In this document: one piece after another, positions 21,543 through 33,538 of the stretch | How positions within the stretch are numbered: the first letter of the stretch is position 1 | How the letters are laid out: every line of letters starts with the position of its first letter | Source: Choristoneura fumiferana | Lineage: Eukaryota; Arthropoda; Insecta; Lepidoptera; Tortricidae | Reading direction: 5' to 3' | DNA: 64,000 nt | Assembly (NCBI RefSeq): GCF_025370935.1 | Contig: NC_133500.1 | Coordinates: 4,263,535 to 4,327,534, forward strand | Notes under the pieces: generated by a model | What the model was told of the DNA's origin: nothing | The model's database searches: none | The model's input: the letters and a program-made list of their open reading frames with translations, nothing else | Program-made: the position numbers and the translations under genes

Positions 21543-21664
21543 TACAGTCAAGGGCAAAGATATCGACACGGCCAAAGTCACAAAAATATGTATATACGAC
21601 TTTATGCACTTAACATTAAGGTCGTGTATACATATTTTTGTCGATATCTTTGCCCTTGACTGTA
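21543..21664. mobile_element. Palindromic MITE P6 (TA-flanked)
   Basis: 122 bp with 26 bp perfect terminal inverted repeats starting TACAGTCAAGGGCAAAGAT. The TA at each end suggests a mariner/Tc1-type target duplication. No coding capacity. Confidence 0.85.
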
Positions 21665-21949
21665 CGAGTAAAATTAAGAACTGATCGGGAAACAATATCT
21701 CTCCTTGCAGTCGGGTAAAAAGGAAGTCATGTAATTACAATTCATTGTTATTCATACTTTTTACTACGACCTGTCATCCGCAGTTTTCGCTAGCTAGTCC
21801 ATTCTTAGGAAAAAGTAAGTGGTTTCCTTGAATGAAAGACAGTGGGTACTAAGTACGTTCGGCCAAGAATATTTACCACGTTTTTATTTAAAGAGTGTGC
21901 GAGAAATACGTCCGTATCGAATTTTTAATTTTAATATTTTTGAACCCAC

Positions 21950-22072
21950 GAACATCGTGAGGAAGCCTGTAAACACTTGCGAATAAATGTGTGCGTGAAG
22001 TTTCCAATCCACACTGGGCTCGCGTGGGTACTACGGCCTAAGCCCTCTCATTCTGAGAGCCTCCTGCCCAAT
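21950..22072 (+). repeat. SINE-A body fragment
   Basis: ACATCGTGAGGAAGCCTG through CCACACTGGGCTCGCGTGGG to CTGAGAGCCTCCTGCCCAAT. No head and no terminal tail. Confidence 0.65.
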
Positions 22073-22403
22073 AGTTTTTTTTTTTAAGTTTACAGATTGT
22101 ACCTACTTATTTTCAAAAACCTTAATAACTTGAAAAAACATACGTTTATTTTGCTAAGTCAGTAATTTTAAGTAGAATCTCTAACTCTAAACTCGTAATT
22201 ATGTTAATGTCATTTCCGCTGCGCCATTTTTGAAATTGACAAAAAACTGCTAGATTTTATTCATCTAAATAGTGTGCATACCTCGCTAAACATTTAATCG
22301 ATGTATGCATTCGTAACTTTAAGAAAATTTAAAAAATCACAACCAATAAATATTTTCTATTCGATTCAAGTCTCAATTTCTTTAAGGTTTTGTTTTATAT
22401 AAT
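22073..22403. other. No gene seen
   Basis: A/T-rich, with a short T-run. Nothing recognised. Confidence 0.45.
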
Positions 22404-22569
22404 ACTAGCTTTTACCCGCGGCTTCGCACGCGTAAACTATTCGGTCTGGTAGTTGCAATTGAAATTTTCGGGATTTTACAAAATTCCCCTGGAAATTCAT
22501 TGAGGTTGTGTTGTGAATAACTGTACAAATTCAAGACTCTAAACACAGTGCTAAAATTTCAAAAATTTT

Positions 22570-22838
22570 CCCTATCCAAATTCAAATTCATATCATTTAT
22601 TCAGTAAATAGGCCGCAATGGGCACTTTTACACGTCATTTTTTTTAAATACCAGCACTTTGGAAAGACCATCATTGCCAAGAAGAATGCGCCGCAAGAAG
22701 CTTGGCAGAAAGTAAATTTTTCAAAATAAAATAAGTACAAATAAAATACTTAAAACTACAGTAAGTATACAATTAAAGAAAAAATTACAAAATAATAATA
22801 ACAATAATACACGGATGTATGGGGTCCCTTAGTTACAA
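22570..22838 (-). mobile_element. LINE-C 3' end carried inside Helitron H1
   Basis: TTCAAATTCATATCATTTAT tail, CATTGCCAAGAAGAATGCGC and GGATGTATGGGGTCCCTTAG. The same fragment sits at the same internal position and relative orientation in Helitron H2, so it was acquired before H1 and H2 spread. Confidence 0.8.
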
Positions 22839-22839
22839 A

Positions 22840-23560
22840 ACTACCCCGTGGAAATATCGGGATAAAAAGAAGCGTATGTGTTATTCCAGACGTCCAGCTA
22901 CCTACATACCAAATTTCATGGCTCTAAGCCCAGTGGTTGTTATTCGAGATTTTATCCTTAGTTATCCCGTAGGAATATCGGGTCAAAATGTCACTTAAGT
23001 GTTATTCCAGATGTTCAGTTACCTACGTACTAAATTTCATGACTCTAAGCCAGCGGTTATTATTTCGAGATTTTATCGCTATCCGTGGGAATATCAGAAT
23101 AAATAGTAGCCTATGTGTTATTCCAGAGGCCCAGCTACCTACATACCAAATTTCATGGCTCTAAGCCCAGTGGTTGTTATTTCGAGATTTTATCCCTAGT
23201 TATCCCGTAGGAATATCGGGTCAAAAAGTCACTTAAGTGTTATTCCAGATGTTCAGTTACCTAGATACCAAATTTCATGACTCTAAACCCAGCGGTTGTT
23301 ATTTCGAGATTTTATCCCTATCCGTGGGAATATCGGAATAAAAAGTAGCCTATGTGTTATTCCAGAAGTCCAGCTACCTACATACTAAATTTCATTAAGA
23401 TTTTATCCCTAGGTATCCCGTGGGAATATCGGGTCAAAAAGTCACCTATGTTTTTATTCCAGACGTCCAACTACCTACATACCAATTTCATGACTCGTAG
23501 CCTAGCGGTTGTTATTTCGAGATTTTATCCCTATCCCGTGCGAATATCGGGATAAAAAGT
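22840..23560 (-). repeat. Helitron internal tandem units
   Basis: About six units of near 125 bp, each with CCAAATTTCATGGCTCTAAG-like, GAGATTTTATCC and GGAATATCGGGTCAAAA-like phrases. Adjacent units alternate between two subtypes. Confidence 0.75.
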
Positions 23561-23741
23561 ATCCTATGTTTTAATCCAGGTTATAAACTAACTTTCCGCC
23601 AAATTTCATCCAAATCCGTCCAGCCGTTTAAGCGTGAAAAGTAACAAACATACTCACTCACTCACTCACTCACAAACTTTTACATTTATAATATTATAGT
23701 AGGATAGTAATAGGTTTGGGTTTGACTACAATCACGCCTGC

Positions 23742-23868
23742 AGGGCTACTACGAAACTCGAAACTCGAAGTTCGTGTCGTGCGGTCCTCTGACACTTATA
23801 CTATTTAATACGAGAGCGAGAGGGACGGTACGATACGAACTTCGAGTTTCGAGTTTTGTAGAAGCCCT
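23742..23868. mobile_element. Palindromic MITE P2 (copy a)
   Basis: Starts AGGGCTACTACGAAACTCGA and ends with the mirror TTGTAGAAGCCCT. The interior is nearly identical to 58,001-58,121, suggesting recent spread. Confidence 0.85.
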
Positions 23869-24209
23869 ACTGATGGTAAGGGAAGACATAGACTAAGATC
23901 TAAGATGGAGCACGCTTGGCTAATATGAAATGGTTTGCAGTTATTTAATTAACAACTTTAAGTGAGATGATGATGATGTACATAAACAGACCTTTGAATA
24001 AAGGTGTTCAACCCGGAACAGAACTGCACATTATCCGCATTCCCATACAAATGACCACTCTATGGGCCATTCCTACTAATTGTGTGCGTAAAGTGGTGGT
24101 TAGGTCATGGGAAGGGGGGTTAGATTCCCATCTGGCCATGAACTATGTGATTAACGCTTTGACATCGGGATCTCGGACTATAATAGTCTGAGGATAACAG
24201 TTCTGTAGT

Positions 24210-24665
24210 TCTTGCTCCGGAACCCTTTTAGTTTCGCCATGTCTGTCTGTCTGTCTGTCCGTCCGCGGCTTTGCTCAGGGACTATCAATGCTAGAAAGCT
24301 GTAACTTTGCACGATTATGTATTTAAAGTATGCCGACAAAATGGTAAATAAACAATTCAAAAAATTTTTTTTATTTTCTCTCTCAAAGACGTATTTTTTT
24401 TTCTCATCCATCCTTATAATGTGGGGTGTCGTTGGATAGGTCCTTTAAAACCATTAGGGGGTGTCTAAAACGATTTTTCGATTTAGTGATTTGTTTGCAA
24501 AATATTCAACTTTAAAGTGCAAATTTTCATTAAAATCGAGCGTCCCCCCCCTCCACCTCTAAAATCTAAACAGGTGGGTGAAAAAAATTGAAAAAATTTA
24601 AATGGTAGTTAGTATATCAAACTTTAAGGAAAACTATAACGGCTATAAAGTTTTCTTGAGAATTA
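24210..24665 (+). repeat. Repeat M
   Basis: GGAACCCTTTTAGTTTCGCC, (TGTC)n, TCGTTGGATAGGTCCTTTAA and GATTTTTCGATTTAGTGATT match 11,826-12,255. A poly-C tract lies at 24,543. Confidence 0.7.
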
Positions 24666-24692
24666 TTACTAGTTTAAGAGTAAATAACAAAT

Positions 24693-24952
24693 TATAAATA
24701 AATAAATATCACCGGACAATTCACACCAATTGACCTAGTCCCAAAGTAAGCTTAGCAAAGCTTGTGTAATGGGTACTAAGCAACGGATAAATATAATTAT
24801 ATAGATAGATACATACTTAAATACATATTAAACACCCAAGACCCGAGAACAAACATTCGTATTTTCATACAAATATCTGCGCCGACACGGAATCGAACCC
24901 GGACCTCAGGCTTCGTAGTCAGGTTCTCTAACCACTAGGCCATCTGGTCGTC
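24693..24952 (-). repeat. SINE-B, full length
   Basis: ATAAATAAATATCA tail at the left and tRNA-like head at 24,885-24,952. The head's anticodon-arm region reads CTGACTACGAAGC on the minus strand, as in tRNA-Arg(ACG). B-box GGTTCGATTCC. The internal block CAAGCTTTGCTAAGCTTACT is typical of the family. Confidence 0.88.
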
Positions 24953-25481
24953 AATTCTAGTCAAATTAAAATAAATCTTTTTACTTAAGTACTTACTTCT
25001 CTTCTTTTTACTTTAAATCTTACGCATTTTATTACAAACAACCAAACACACGCACGGACATTCATAATTGCTCTAATTGGTAGCCATCAAAAACTTTAAT
25101 ACTGCCAGTATCAAAATCAACACAATCTTGTTTTACAACGATCAAAAAAACACGCCCTGTATAGCTTTGAACGAAAATTCAAACTACAATTTAAAATTTA
25201 AAAAATAAAGTTTAAAGTCGCCTGCGGTCGTAAAGACAGTGGTTGTAAACCTTTCGCCGCTCTGTACGTTGTTAGAGGCCTTATAGTTGAGTAATTATTA
25301 TAGTCCCACGAATGAATGAATGGGATTTATTCATAGGATCAACTCCAGAGGTAGTTAGGGTCTTAGCGTGTGTGTCTTTAAAAGTAGAGTGGGATACAGC
25401 GTGTTCAAAAATAAACAAAAATTTTAACTTTGAGAAAAAGCTTCTGAAAATAATATCGTTACATTTTCAAGTTTTAATTTA

Positions 25482-25690
25482 TACGACGACCTTGGATAGG
25501 CCAGTGGTTAGAGAATCTGACTGCGAAGCTTGAGGTCCCGGGTTCGATCTTCGGTCGGGGTCTTAATTATATAAAAAATACGAATGTTTGTTATCTAGTC
25601 TAGGATGTTTCATGATTAATTTAAGTATGTTTATCTGTTGCATATAATCAAGCTTTGCTTAGTTTGGGACTAGCTCAATTGTAATCTATT
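25482..25690 (+). repeat. SINE-B, diverged copy
   Basis: Head GGCCAGTGGTTAGAGAATCT and CCCGGGTTCGATCTTCGG, then AATACGAATGTTTGTTATCT. The tail is shortened and mutated. Older than the other B copies. Confidence 0.75.
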
Positions 25691-25699
25691 ATCAGTTAT

Positions 25700-27725
25700 A
25701 CTCATTTACACACGACCGTGATTACGCTGCTGTTGCAGAACACTCTATTTCTTGGGAATGCCAAATACCGTGTGCCGATAATGGTAAATATGGTGGTGCA
25801 ATATCTTTTTTTTTTGGTAACTTCAGTTGAAAAATAAAACTACCTGCGGTGAGTTCAATATGTTAAATTACCCATTCCTTTCGAAATTAGGTCGTAAATT
25901 ACGATCATAAATTGAACATTTATCATCAGAATCACTGGTTCATTATGTTATATACTGTTTTATTTCGGACAACAGAATTTTTTATTACCAATTTATGCAT
26001 TTGGCACTGTATTTAAAACTTAATTTAGACGTACAAATTTCATATAGTTTATTTATCTAGACTTTAATAAGACGTCCATTATGAAAATACATTATTGACA
26101 GTGTTTAACTTTTCTGTGGAAGTTTGAAACATTCAATTATTGTGTGGAAATCGTAGAAGATTACAAGATCTAGTAACTGATATAAATAACGTAATTCGTA
26201 AGTATAATCATTGTCACTTATAATTAATAATCTACTGTTTGAAAATACTTTATTTAATTAAAAGTTATTAAACATACAAGTAAGTAGGTAAGTACATTAA
26301 GTTTTGCTTATGCGCATGACTTGTTCTCAAAAATGACCTGCAAACTTTCATGACTTAAATCTTTCCTTTTCCAACTTGCCTTTTCTGTCGCCCAACCCAA
26401 CTGTGGGCTTTTTCGTTTCTCAAACAGCCTGTGCATGCCTCAAGAGCGGCGTTATCTGGTCCGGTCACAGTGGGTGCGCGCTGTGGGACGCTCCCACGCG
26501 ATGTCAGCCACTGGGTGAAAATTAATACGGATAGCTAAGAAAAGGTTAAGTAGAGATTGTAATTAAAAATAAAACTTTTTTTTAAAGAAGCTATTTTTTC
26601 AACAGCCTGTATAGCAAAGAAAAATAAAATATATCATTATCTTTTTCATTTATATGACACTTGTTTATCTTGCAAAAATAATCAAAAATACCTATATACA
26701 TAGTTAGGACTACCTATCTATAGCTAATGTTAATGATAAATAATTTTTAATATTACTCTTACTTTGCAGCTAAAACAATGTTTCAAAATAAACACTCAAT
26801 TGGTAATGTCTCATATAGTCAGATTAGAATTTAAACTTTAAAAATCACACTATTTCTAAAAATACCTAACATTTTTTGAATAAATAACATTAAAAAAAAT
26901 GTTTTTCAAAAAACTTTTTTCTTGTGTTTGTTACAGATTTTCTAATGTACACCTAAATATTGTTCTATTGGTAATTAATTTTTATTTTAAAATTAGTATT
27001 TCCAAAGCACCTGACATAGTTCAATTTAGTTCTAAAAATATAACCAGGTGAATTAATAGTTTCTTGTCACCTAAAAAGGCAATACCAAGGCTGCTATTCA
27101 CAATAACAACTGTCTTGCCAATTAACTACTAATTTAAATAACCCATGTTTAAAACGCCATACGGGAGCCCATTTTTTTTTCTTTCAAACAAATTCGTCAA
27201 TCCTAAAACCGCACCCTTTACTTAAAACCAATTACAACACCAAACTATTAATCGCAATTAAATCCATTGCCGATTCAAAAGAATAGTTATTGTTCAGCTT
27301 TAGTACAAAAGCGTCAATGGATAATGTAACAAGCAATATTTTACGTTTCGTATAGTAATATAGTAGGAAGGAATAAGACGTTTTCTGTCGAATACGTCCC
27401 CAAGAGAACAGGTGGCAATTTACACTTCGAGACAATTTAAGAGCTTAGCTGAGTAATGCATTTGGAACACGCTTTTATTGCATTAGAATTAAAGTTTCAT
27501 TTAGAGTGGTGTTTAATGGAATTTAAGCTCTAGTGTGTAATGCATTTTAAGAGCCAGTACATTTTCTGTTTAAGCGGTAGTTTAAGAATGTAGATTAAAT
27601 AGTGTTTCTAAGGCATTTGTTGGGTAGTAAAGTAGACTGTGTGTTTTTGAGTCGAATAATAATTTAATTTTGCCGTAGTTTTTCAACTAAAATTAAAGTT
27701 CAACGATCCTAAATAACAAAGCGTA
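25700..27725. other. Featureless A/T-rich stretch
   Basis: The longest part of the window without a recognised repeat. No credible open frame, splice pattern or RNA gene was seen. A GC-richer patch at 26,440-26,510 has no clear meaning. Confidence 0.45.
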
Positions 27726-27734
27726 CATATGACA

Positions 27735-27890
27735 ACTTTTTTTTTTTTTTTATACTACTGGAAGGCAAACAAGCAAGTTGGCCCTTATTACACTAACGTG
27801 ACAATAGACAGTGCTAATGTCGGTTTAGAGTACTCCTGACCCGACTTTTCTTCAGAACGTCCTCGATTTGATCGTGCACCACCAATAATA
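27735..27890 (-). pseudogene. LINE-Q fragment behind a T-run
   Basis: The reversed stretch GAGGACGTTCTGAAGAAAAG and GTCGGGTCAGGAGTACTC matches LINE-Q coding sequence at 53,895-53,935. Too short to define ends. Confidence 0.5.
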
Positions 27891-28345
27891 ATACAACATT
27901 AATTGCCACCAATTAATTAATTAGACCTTCCAGACTTTTTTGAATCTTTTTTTTAAAGTCTAAATTGAAATGATCCATTATTTTGAGTTAGTGCGGTATT
28001 AATCTAGGAGTACAATTTATTTATTTATTTATAATGTCCACAGTTTAATTTGTCTCGTAGTGTAAAACCGTTGTATTGTCCCCACCTGCGCCGCAAGCTG
28101 CCTCAACCCCGAGCCATTTGTTGCTTGAAGCGCTACTTACGACGTTCTAACCAACTTCCTATAGGTAGTGCCACCAGATTGAGGTCACGCACACAAGACC
28201 ATGTATTGTCATATACCTAATGACAGCGGGATTTTGACATTCACTCATTCATTTCATTCGTTCTCCTTTAATGCAATCAGTTCATGTAGCTGTGTGTATA
28301 ATCATTCACTTCAACTCTCGTGGCACTGCCAATAACTACTCATCT
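27891..28345. other. No gene seen
   Basis: Nothing recognised, apart from short TTTA repeats at 28,017-28,032. Confidence 0.45.
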
Positions 28346-28349
28346 CCTT

Positions 28350-28500
28350 TTTTGACCCCCGACGAAAAAAGAGGGCAATAAGTTTGGCGCCAATGTCTGT
28401 CTGGCACCGTAGCTCTCAAACGGATGGACCGATTTTGTAGCTTTGTTTGATAAAAATCGATTCAGTAGTTTTTGAGATATTATGATACAACCCCGTGACT
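28350..28500 (+). repeat. Repeat F, diverged
   Basis: TTGACCCCCGACGAAAAAAG start, GGCACCGTAGCTCTCAAACG and GATTCAGTAGTTTTTGAGAT. About 30 percent changed from the others by eye. Confidence 0.55.
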
Positions 28501-28558
28501 GTTGGACGCACAGACATACCGACAGCAAATTCTCAATATCAGTGTCCTCATATTAAAT

Positions 28559-28690
28559 GATATTGTAATGGATACCTCACGTCTTAAATCGAGTTTAGCT
28601 CGACATGTTTCGGGAAGAAGCTGAAGAAGGGCTACTAATTAGCCCGAAACATGTCGAGCTAACATCGATTTAAGACGTGAGTTACAATAT
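28559..28690. mobile_element. MITE P3 (copy c), short
   Basis: CTCACGTCTTAAATCGAGTT and GCTCGACATGTTTCGG, mirrored at 28,640-28,690, with an interior of about 30 bp. ATATTGTA flanks both ends in inverted orientation. Confidence 0.75.
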
Positions 28691-29102
28691 CAGTGTCCTG
28701 TTGGGCTCCCTTACGGTACCCTAAAAACTTTTAAACGACAATCTGACACTAAATATTACTTTACGTCACATCATAATTTAGGGTCCCGTAACAAAACCCC
28801 TAAACGGCACATTTTATTAATGGCCCTTCTAATGGTTCCGTTGTCTTTGGAGAGTCATAAATTTATTAATTTGTTCCCCTAAGATTTTTTCTCGATAATT
28901 TCTTTTGAATTAGGTCAGTATGGCAGTCACGTCTGAGGTTTGTTCATGAACCTCGCAATATGAGGTAGTAAGTGTGAATTGCATTTTGACTAAAAAACCA
29001 TATTTATTTTCCCAAATCAGCCTGTAACAAAAAATCGGTGCGAGGCGGACTTACTATACAACATTAGACATTAGCAAAAAACACGTTTGTTCTATGGAAG
29101 CC

Positions 29103-29393
29103 CCATTTTTTTTTATTGGACTGGATGGCCAACGAGCAAGTGGTCTCCTGATGGTGAGAGATCACCACCGCCCATAAACATCTGCAATAACAGGAATATT
29201 GCAGATGCGTTGCCAACCTAGACGCCTAAGATGGGATACCTCAAGAGCCAGTAATTTCACCGGCTGTCATACTCTCCACGCCGAAACACAACAGTGCAAG
29301 CACTGCTGCTTCACGGCAGGATTAGCGAGCAAGATGGTGGTAGCAATCCGGGCGGACCTTGCACAAGGTCCTACCACCTGCGAAATTTGATTC
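29103..29393 (+). repeat. Repeat E, full length
   Basis: T-run, GGACTGGATGGCCAACGAGC, through GTGCAAGCACTGCTGCTTCA and a final GGACCTTGCACAAGGTCC palindrome. The most complete E copy here. Confidence 0.8.
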
Positions 29394-29570
29394 TCTTTTT
29401 AGTATTTGTTGTTATAGCGGCAACAGAAATACTTTATCTGTAACAATTTCAACTGTCTAGCTATCACGGTTCAGAGATACAGTTACAGTGACAGACGGAC
29501 GGACGGACAGCGGAGTCTTAGTAATAGGGTCCCGTTTTTACCCTTTGGGCGGGGAACCTAAAAAGTACCT
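29394..29570 (+). repeat. Repeat D-like fragment
   Basis: TTAGTATTTGTTGTTATAGC, CTAGCTATCACGGTTCAGAG and (GGAC)n then a TAGGGTCCCGTTTTTACCC phrase. Also present at 47,500-47,660. Confidence 0.6.
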
Positions 29571-30353
29571 AAAAATATATATAACAAAAAATAAGTGGAC
29601 TTAAAGTCGTCTACTTTACCTACATAGTACTATGTACCAATACATTCAATGCTTCTATTACTACTAATGTCTCGTGCTCAGGCCTCCGAGTTCAAGCTGG
29701 TAGAAAATTATTTTTATGGTTTTATGTACTCTTCAAATTTTTTATTTTATTTTTTCTCTCTTTCTAGTGTAACTAATATAAAATACAATAGCTTAATAAC
29801 CGTATTAACTATCTATGATAGTTATAGGGATATAAGTATTTTATTTTTTTAGCTGTTGGTTCTCCTTAAATAAATAAATATTATTATTAATTATTAGCTT
29901 TCATTTGATTTCCATATTGTTATTTATTAAAAAAAATGCCCTCAGTTTATTTTTTGCGGACGCTATTGAGAAATATTATATATACCACAATAACTTAACT
30001 TAACCCTCCATTGAGCAGTCGGGTAAATAGCCCAAAAAGACCTGAGTTATTAAAAATAAGGGCAATTTCACACGTAACATGAGCGACGATACGTCAAGGT
30101 AAAGCATATACAAACGTCTGCCATTTAAATAATCCTCAGCCAAGGTAATGTAGCGGGGTGGTTGATTAAATATAAGATTTATGTCAACGTTTAGTGAGTT
30201 TTGTGTTTTTGTGGGAATTGGGATTAAATGAAAGTTGTAATTCATTTCTAAGTTACTTAGGCTTTACAGCAACTACCTTAGTTATTTGCAAATTGCAGCT
30301 TATCTAAGGTTGTCTGGATTCAACTTTACTACTTTTGAGTTTTTAGTGAAAAC
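29571..30353. other. No gene seen
   Basis: A/T-rich. Frames of 67 and 81 codons here lack recognisable features. Confidence 0.45.
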
Positions 30354-30484
30354 CAGTCACCAGCATCAATATCTGACACAACAAGCGTGCATAAATATCT
30401 GATACGACTCTATTTCTAGGGCCGGAAGGACGTGTCAGATATTTTTGCACGCTTCGCTGTGGCAGATATTAATGCTGGTGACTG
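30354..30484. mobile_element. Palindromic MITE P5
   Basis: Inverted arms of about 55 bp start CAGTCACCAGCATCAATATC and include GCGTGCATAAATATCTGA. The mirror ends at CTGGTGACTG. Noncoding. Confidence 0.8.
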
Positions 30485-30564
30485 TACTATGGCTGGGCTG
30501 TACAGTTCTCAACATAATGATATGAGGTATTATTAGAGTCGTTTAAAATGTCGGAGTAACATAG

Positions 30565-30690
30565 TGTGTAGGTTTGAAGTCCACATTGGGCACGCATGGG
30601 AACTACAACAAGCCCTCTTATTGCCTGTGCCACAGAATAACTAATAGTACTACCGTACCTGTGCCCAGTAGTGGGATGTATCTGTATACG
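30565..30690 (+). repeat. SINE-A relic
   Basis: GTCCACATTGGGCACGCATG, CAAGCCCTCTTATTGCCTGT and GTGCCCAGTAGTGGGATGTA, with inserted bases between. Old copy. Confidence 0.5.
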
Positions 30691-31017
30691 CGTACGGAAA
30701 CGTGCGTGGGACGAATCTAAACCTATGCTTAAATGATGATGATATTTTCTTCCCAACGTGTTAGTGCTGGTTGCCGGGAACTTGTAGGCTAGTAATTTAC
30801 AATCCCCCAACACAAGCTCTTCGCGCGTTGTTACAAACAGTTAAACAGTTGTTGAACACGTCCGCCATATTTCATTCCTATTCTAATTAATATACGCTGC
30901 TGAAATTTAATAACGTCCTACTCATTGTATCTGCAGAGATTACCGATGTTGTTTTAAATATGGCTGCCGTTTACTGACTTCCGAAGATAACAAAATAAAT
31001 AAATAAAAAAAACATGA

Positions 31018-31416
31018 TCCCACTATTAAATGCGAAAGTTTGTAAGTCTGTTTGTTTCTTTGCCACATCTACACCGCTGAATCGATTTAGACAAAATTCA
31101 GTATACAGTGCCCTTAGTGTAAGTTTACGGTTACGAAATACGTCTCGATCGCGTTCGCGTTAAAATCTAAATTTGTATGCAAACACGAACAGCGCCTCTA
31201 ACGGAACGTTTGCGATGTTCGTGTTTCCATACAAATTGAGATTTTAACGCGAACGCGATCGAGGCGTATTTTGTAACCGAAAACTTACACTAGGGGTACA
31301 GATATTTTGAGTCCCGGAGAAGGACATAGGATAGTTTTCATCCCGGAAAATTGCATAGTTCCCGCGGGATAGCAATAAATTAATTCTGCGCGAACGGAGT
31401 CGCGTGTAACGGCTAA
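31018..31416 (+). mobile_element. Small Helitron, interrupted by P4
   Basis: Starts TCCCACTATTAAATGCGAAA and continues CTACACCGCTGAATCGATTT. It resumes after P4 at GATATTTTGAGTCCCGGAGA and ends near GTCGCGTGTAACGGCTAA. Same small subfamily as 56,854-57,054. The 3' end is degraded. Confidence 0.7.
31109..31296. mobile_element. Palindromic MITE P4 nested in Helitron
   Basis: Arms of about 80 bp share GTGTAAGTTT, CGATCGCGTTCGCGTTAAAA and GCAAACACGAAC. Flanked by TACAG at 31,104-31,108 and 31,297-31,301, which may be a 5 bp (or TA plus chance) duplication. Confidence 0.75.
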
Positions 31417-31724
31417 TAATTATAATTATTGGTATTGATAAATGATAAAATGATAGAAGCGTGTTAAAGTAATCCTTTTCATAACACGAATGTAAATACT
31501 AATTGAAATCGAATCGTTTTGTTTGTTGTCAAACTAACTATTGAACAACTGGTTTTCAATGGAGAATCGTTTAGCAAACAACGTCGAGTGAAAGAGACAC
31601 AGTAGGCTGACATTAAATTGAATTTTACAGCGCATTGGTGTTATTTGTAATGCAGTAATTTTTAATAGACAAAAAATATATTGTTTATTTTAATTAGCAT
31701 AAAATTATATCAAGGAAATATAAC

Positions 31725-31970
31725 CTAACCCACAAAAATTTGGAAAACCACTGGCATTGTCACTTCAAAGGTCAATATTTCAAAAACGGCTACACCGATT
31801 TTGATAAAACATTGTCTAAGAACCGTCGCTAGAAAACCTGCTTTCAAATAAAAAAAAACGGACTCATATCGGTTCACCCGTTTAAGAGCTACGGTGCTAC
31901 ATAGAGACACACACACAGACACACATAGCGGTCAAACTTATCGCACACCTCTTTTTGAGTTGGGGGTGAC
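31725..31970 (-). repeat. Repeat F
   Basis: CACTTCAAAGGTCAATATTT to ATCGCACACCTCTTTTTGAG, reverse orientation. Confidence 0.75.
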
Positions 31971-31984
31971 AGACAGACGAACAA

Positions 31985-32040
31985 CAAAGTGATCCTATTA
32001 GGGTTCCGTTTTTCCCTTTTGAGGTACGGAACCCTTAAAA
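31985..32040. repeat. Repeat D end fragment
   Basis: AAAGTGATCCTATTAGGGTT, CCGTTTTTCCC and GAGGTACGGAACCC, matching the D end at 49,170-49,230. Confidence 0.6.
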
Positions 32041-32261
32041 GGAGCCTATTAGAGCGTTTCCAAATTATCCGATCCGATCCGGACGTCGATACCGATATCG
32101 GGTCGGATAATCTTGAAAAGCTCTCAGTCTCAATTTACCGGTAACGCACCTGTGATACCTTTGCCGCTTGTGTCCATGGGCGGTGATTGCTTCTCAGGTG
32201 AGCCGCATACTGTTTACCCCTCATATACTTAGCGGCACAAAATTTGGCCCACCCTTCATAC

Positions 32262-32350
32262 AAAATTACAGTCAAAATAAAGACAGACACACAGACACGC
32301 ATAGCGGTCAAACTTACAACACCCTCTTTTTTGCGTCGGGCGTTAAAAAA
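32262..32350 (-). repeat. Repeat F outer end
   Basis: AGACAGACACACAGACACGC, then GCGGTCAAACTTACAACACC and TTTTTTGCGTCGGGCGTTAA. Confidence 0.65.
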
Positions 32351-32508
32351 CCGGTTTTTGTTGATAAAAAGGGTTAATTTATCTACTGTGCCTCTTCCTT
32401 TATGCATAAACACGCCCGAGGGACTGCCAGTTATCCGGGCATAACAGCATTACGCCGGATAATAATGCGATTTACAACCAGATCGCAGTATCGAACGAAA
32501 GCTCCTAA

Positions 32509-32565
32509 TTATTACCTCTGCCTTTGTTACCTCTACCTCTGCTACCTCTGTTACCTCTGCTTCTG
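32509..32565. repeat. Short tandem repeat, TACCTCTGY
   Basis: About six units of nine bases related to TACCTCTGC. The frames rich in Leu, Cys and Tyr on one strand and Val, Glu, Ala on the other arise from it. Confidence 0.85.
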
Positions 32566-32569
32566 TACA

Positions 32570-33526
32570 GTCGGAGTAAAAAAGGTTCGTCACTTTAAAA
32601 TCTATTTTCCTTGGCTCAGTATGAACGATAATCTGCTTTACCAATTGAGTATGACATACTGCATCAAACTGTTAACCTGCTAAACATAATATTGTTTAAA
32701 GGTGACCATAGCAACCCTACAAGGCACTGAAAAACACTGACAATTAAAATAAAACATTATTTGATTCAAACTCTTACGACGCTGTTTATTACAAAGGTTT
32801 GGTATTGATATGAAACTAGATATATTGAAACTATTTTGATCCTTATTATCATGTCAAGTAAGTATAATTTGATATGCCCTTGTCTACTTAGTGCTTTGGT
32901 TTCAAAACGTACTAAGAGTCTATGACTGTATAACAAGCAATTATGAATTTCAAAGAAAACTGCCCCCGGTTCTAAAAAACTTTTGTTGAGAAGAACTGAC
33001 TTGTCTACCTACTGCGACCATACTTCTGAAGATCTGACTTACTTGAGTATTTTTCAATGTTGACCAAGTCCAATTTTTTTTTAATAATTTGTGTGATAGG
33101 TCATTAAATAAAGTTTGAAGTTCATTTAATTTACAGCGGTTGCTCTTGGTTAGTTGAATTTTTAGTGTTACGAAAATTTGACTTAGTGATTTATGTCGTA
33201 AAAATCAATGGTCCGTGGTCTGTTTTTGACATGGCAGCAGTAGAACTATACAGGATGGAAAGTTGAGATGGAGCAGCAAGGGCGGCTACTAGATCCCTTG
33301 CTGCTACGCGAAAATGCTCTTAGGAGACCTTTACTAACTTTTTGAGTGATGACAATCGACATTCACAGATTTTTGATAAAATGTACAGTCAGCGAGAAAA
33401 TCGTCAGATTTGACTTTTTTTAATGCCCATCGTTCCCATTTCTATCAAGGATTAAAACACTCTTTGAGACCAACTAAGGTTAGAGTACTAGAACACCCAC
33501 AAATCAAAGAAAACTTTTTCCATACA
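32570..33526. other. No gene seen
   Basis: A/T-rich; nothing recognised. Confidence 0.45.
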
Positions 33527-33538
33527 GTCCGTAGGGTA

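Larger units (their letters stand above)
22404..23704 (-). mobile_element. Nonautonomous Helitron H1, complete
   Basis: On the minus strand it starts TCCTACTATAATATTATAAA after an A and ends GCCGCGGGTAAAAGCTAG before a T, the A|T insertion habit of Helitrons. About 1.3 kb. It holds several repeated units of about 125 bp (22,840-23,560) and a LINE-C end (22,570-22,838). There are no Rep/helicase coding frames. Confidence 0.85.

Noticed and set aside
22840..23560. CRISPR-like array of 125 bp repeats
   Set aside because: The units are tandem Helitron internal repeats without unique spacers, in a eukaryotic genome.
24885..24952. tRNA-Arg(ACG) gene
   Set aside because: The head has A and B boxes and a tRNA-Arg-like anticodon arm, but it is the SINE-B head joined to a SINE body, present in many copies without a complete cloverleaf.
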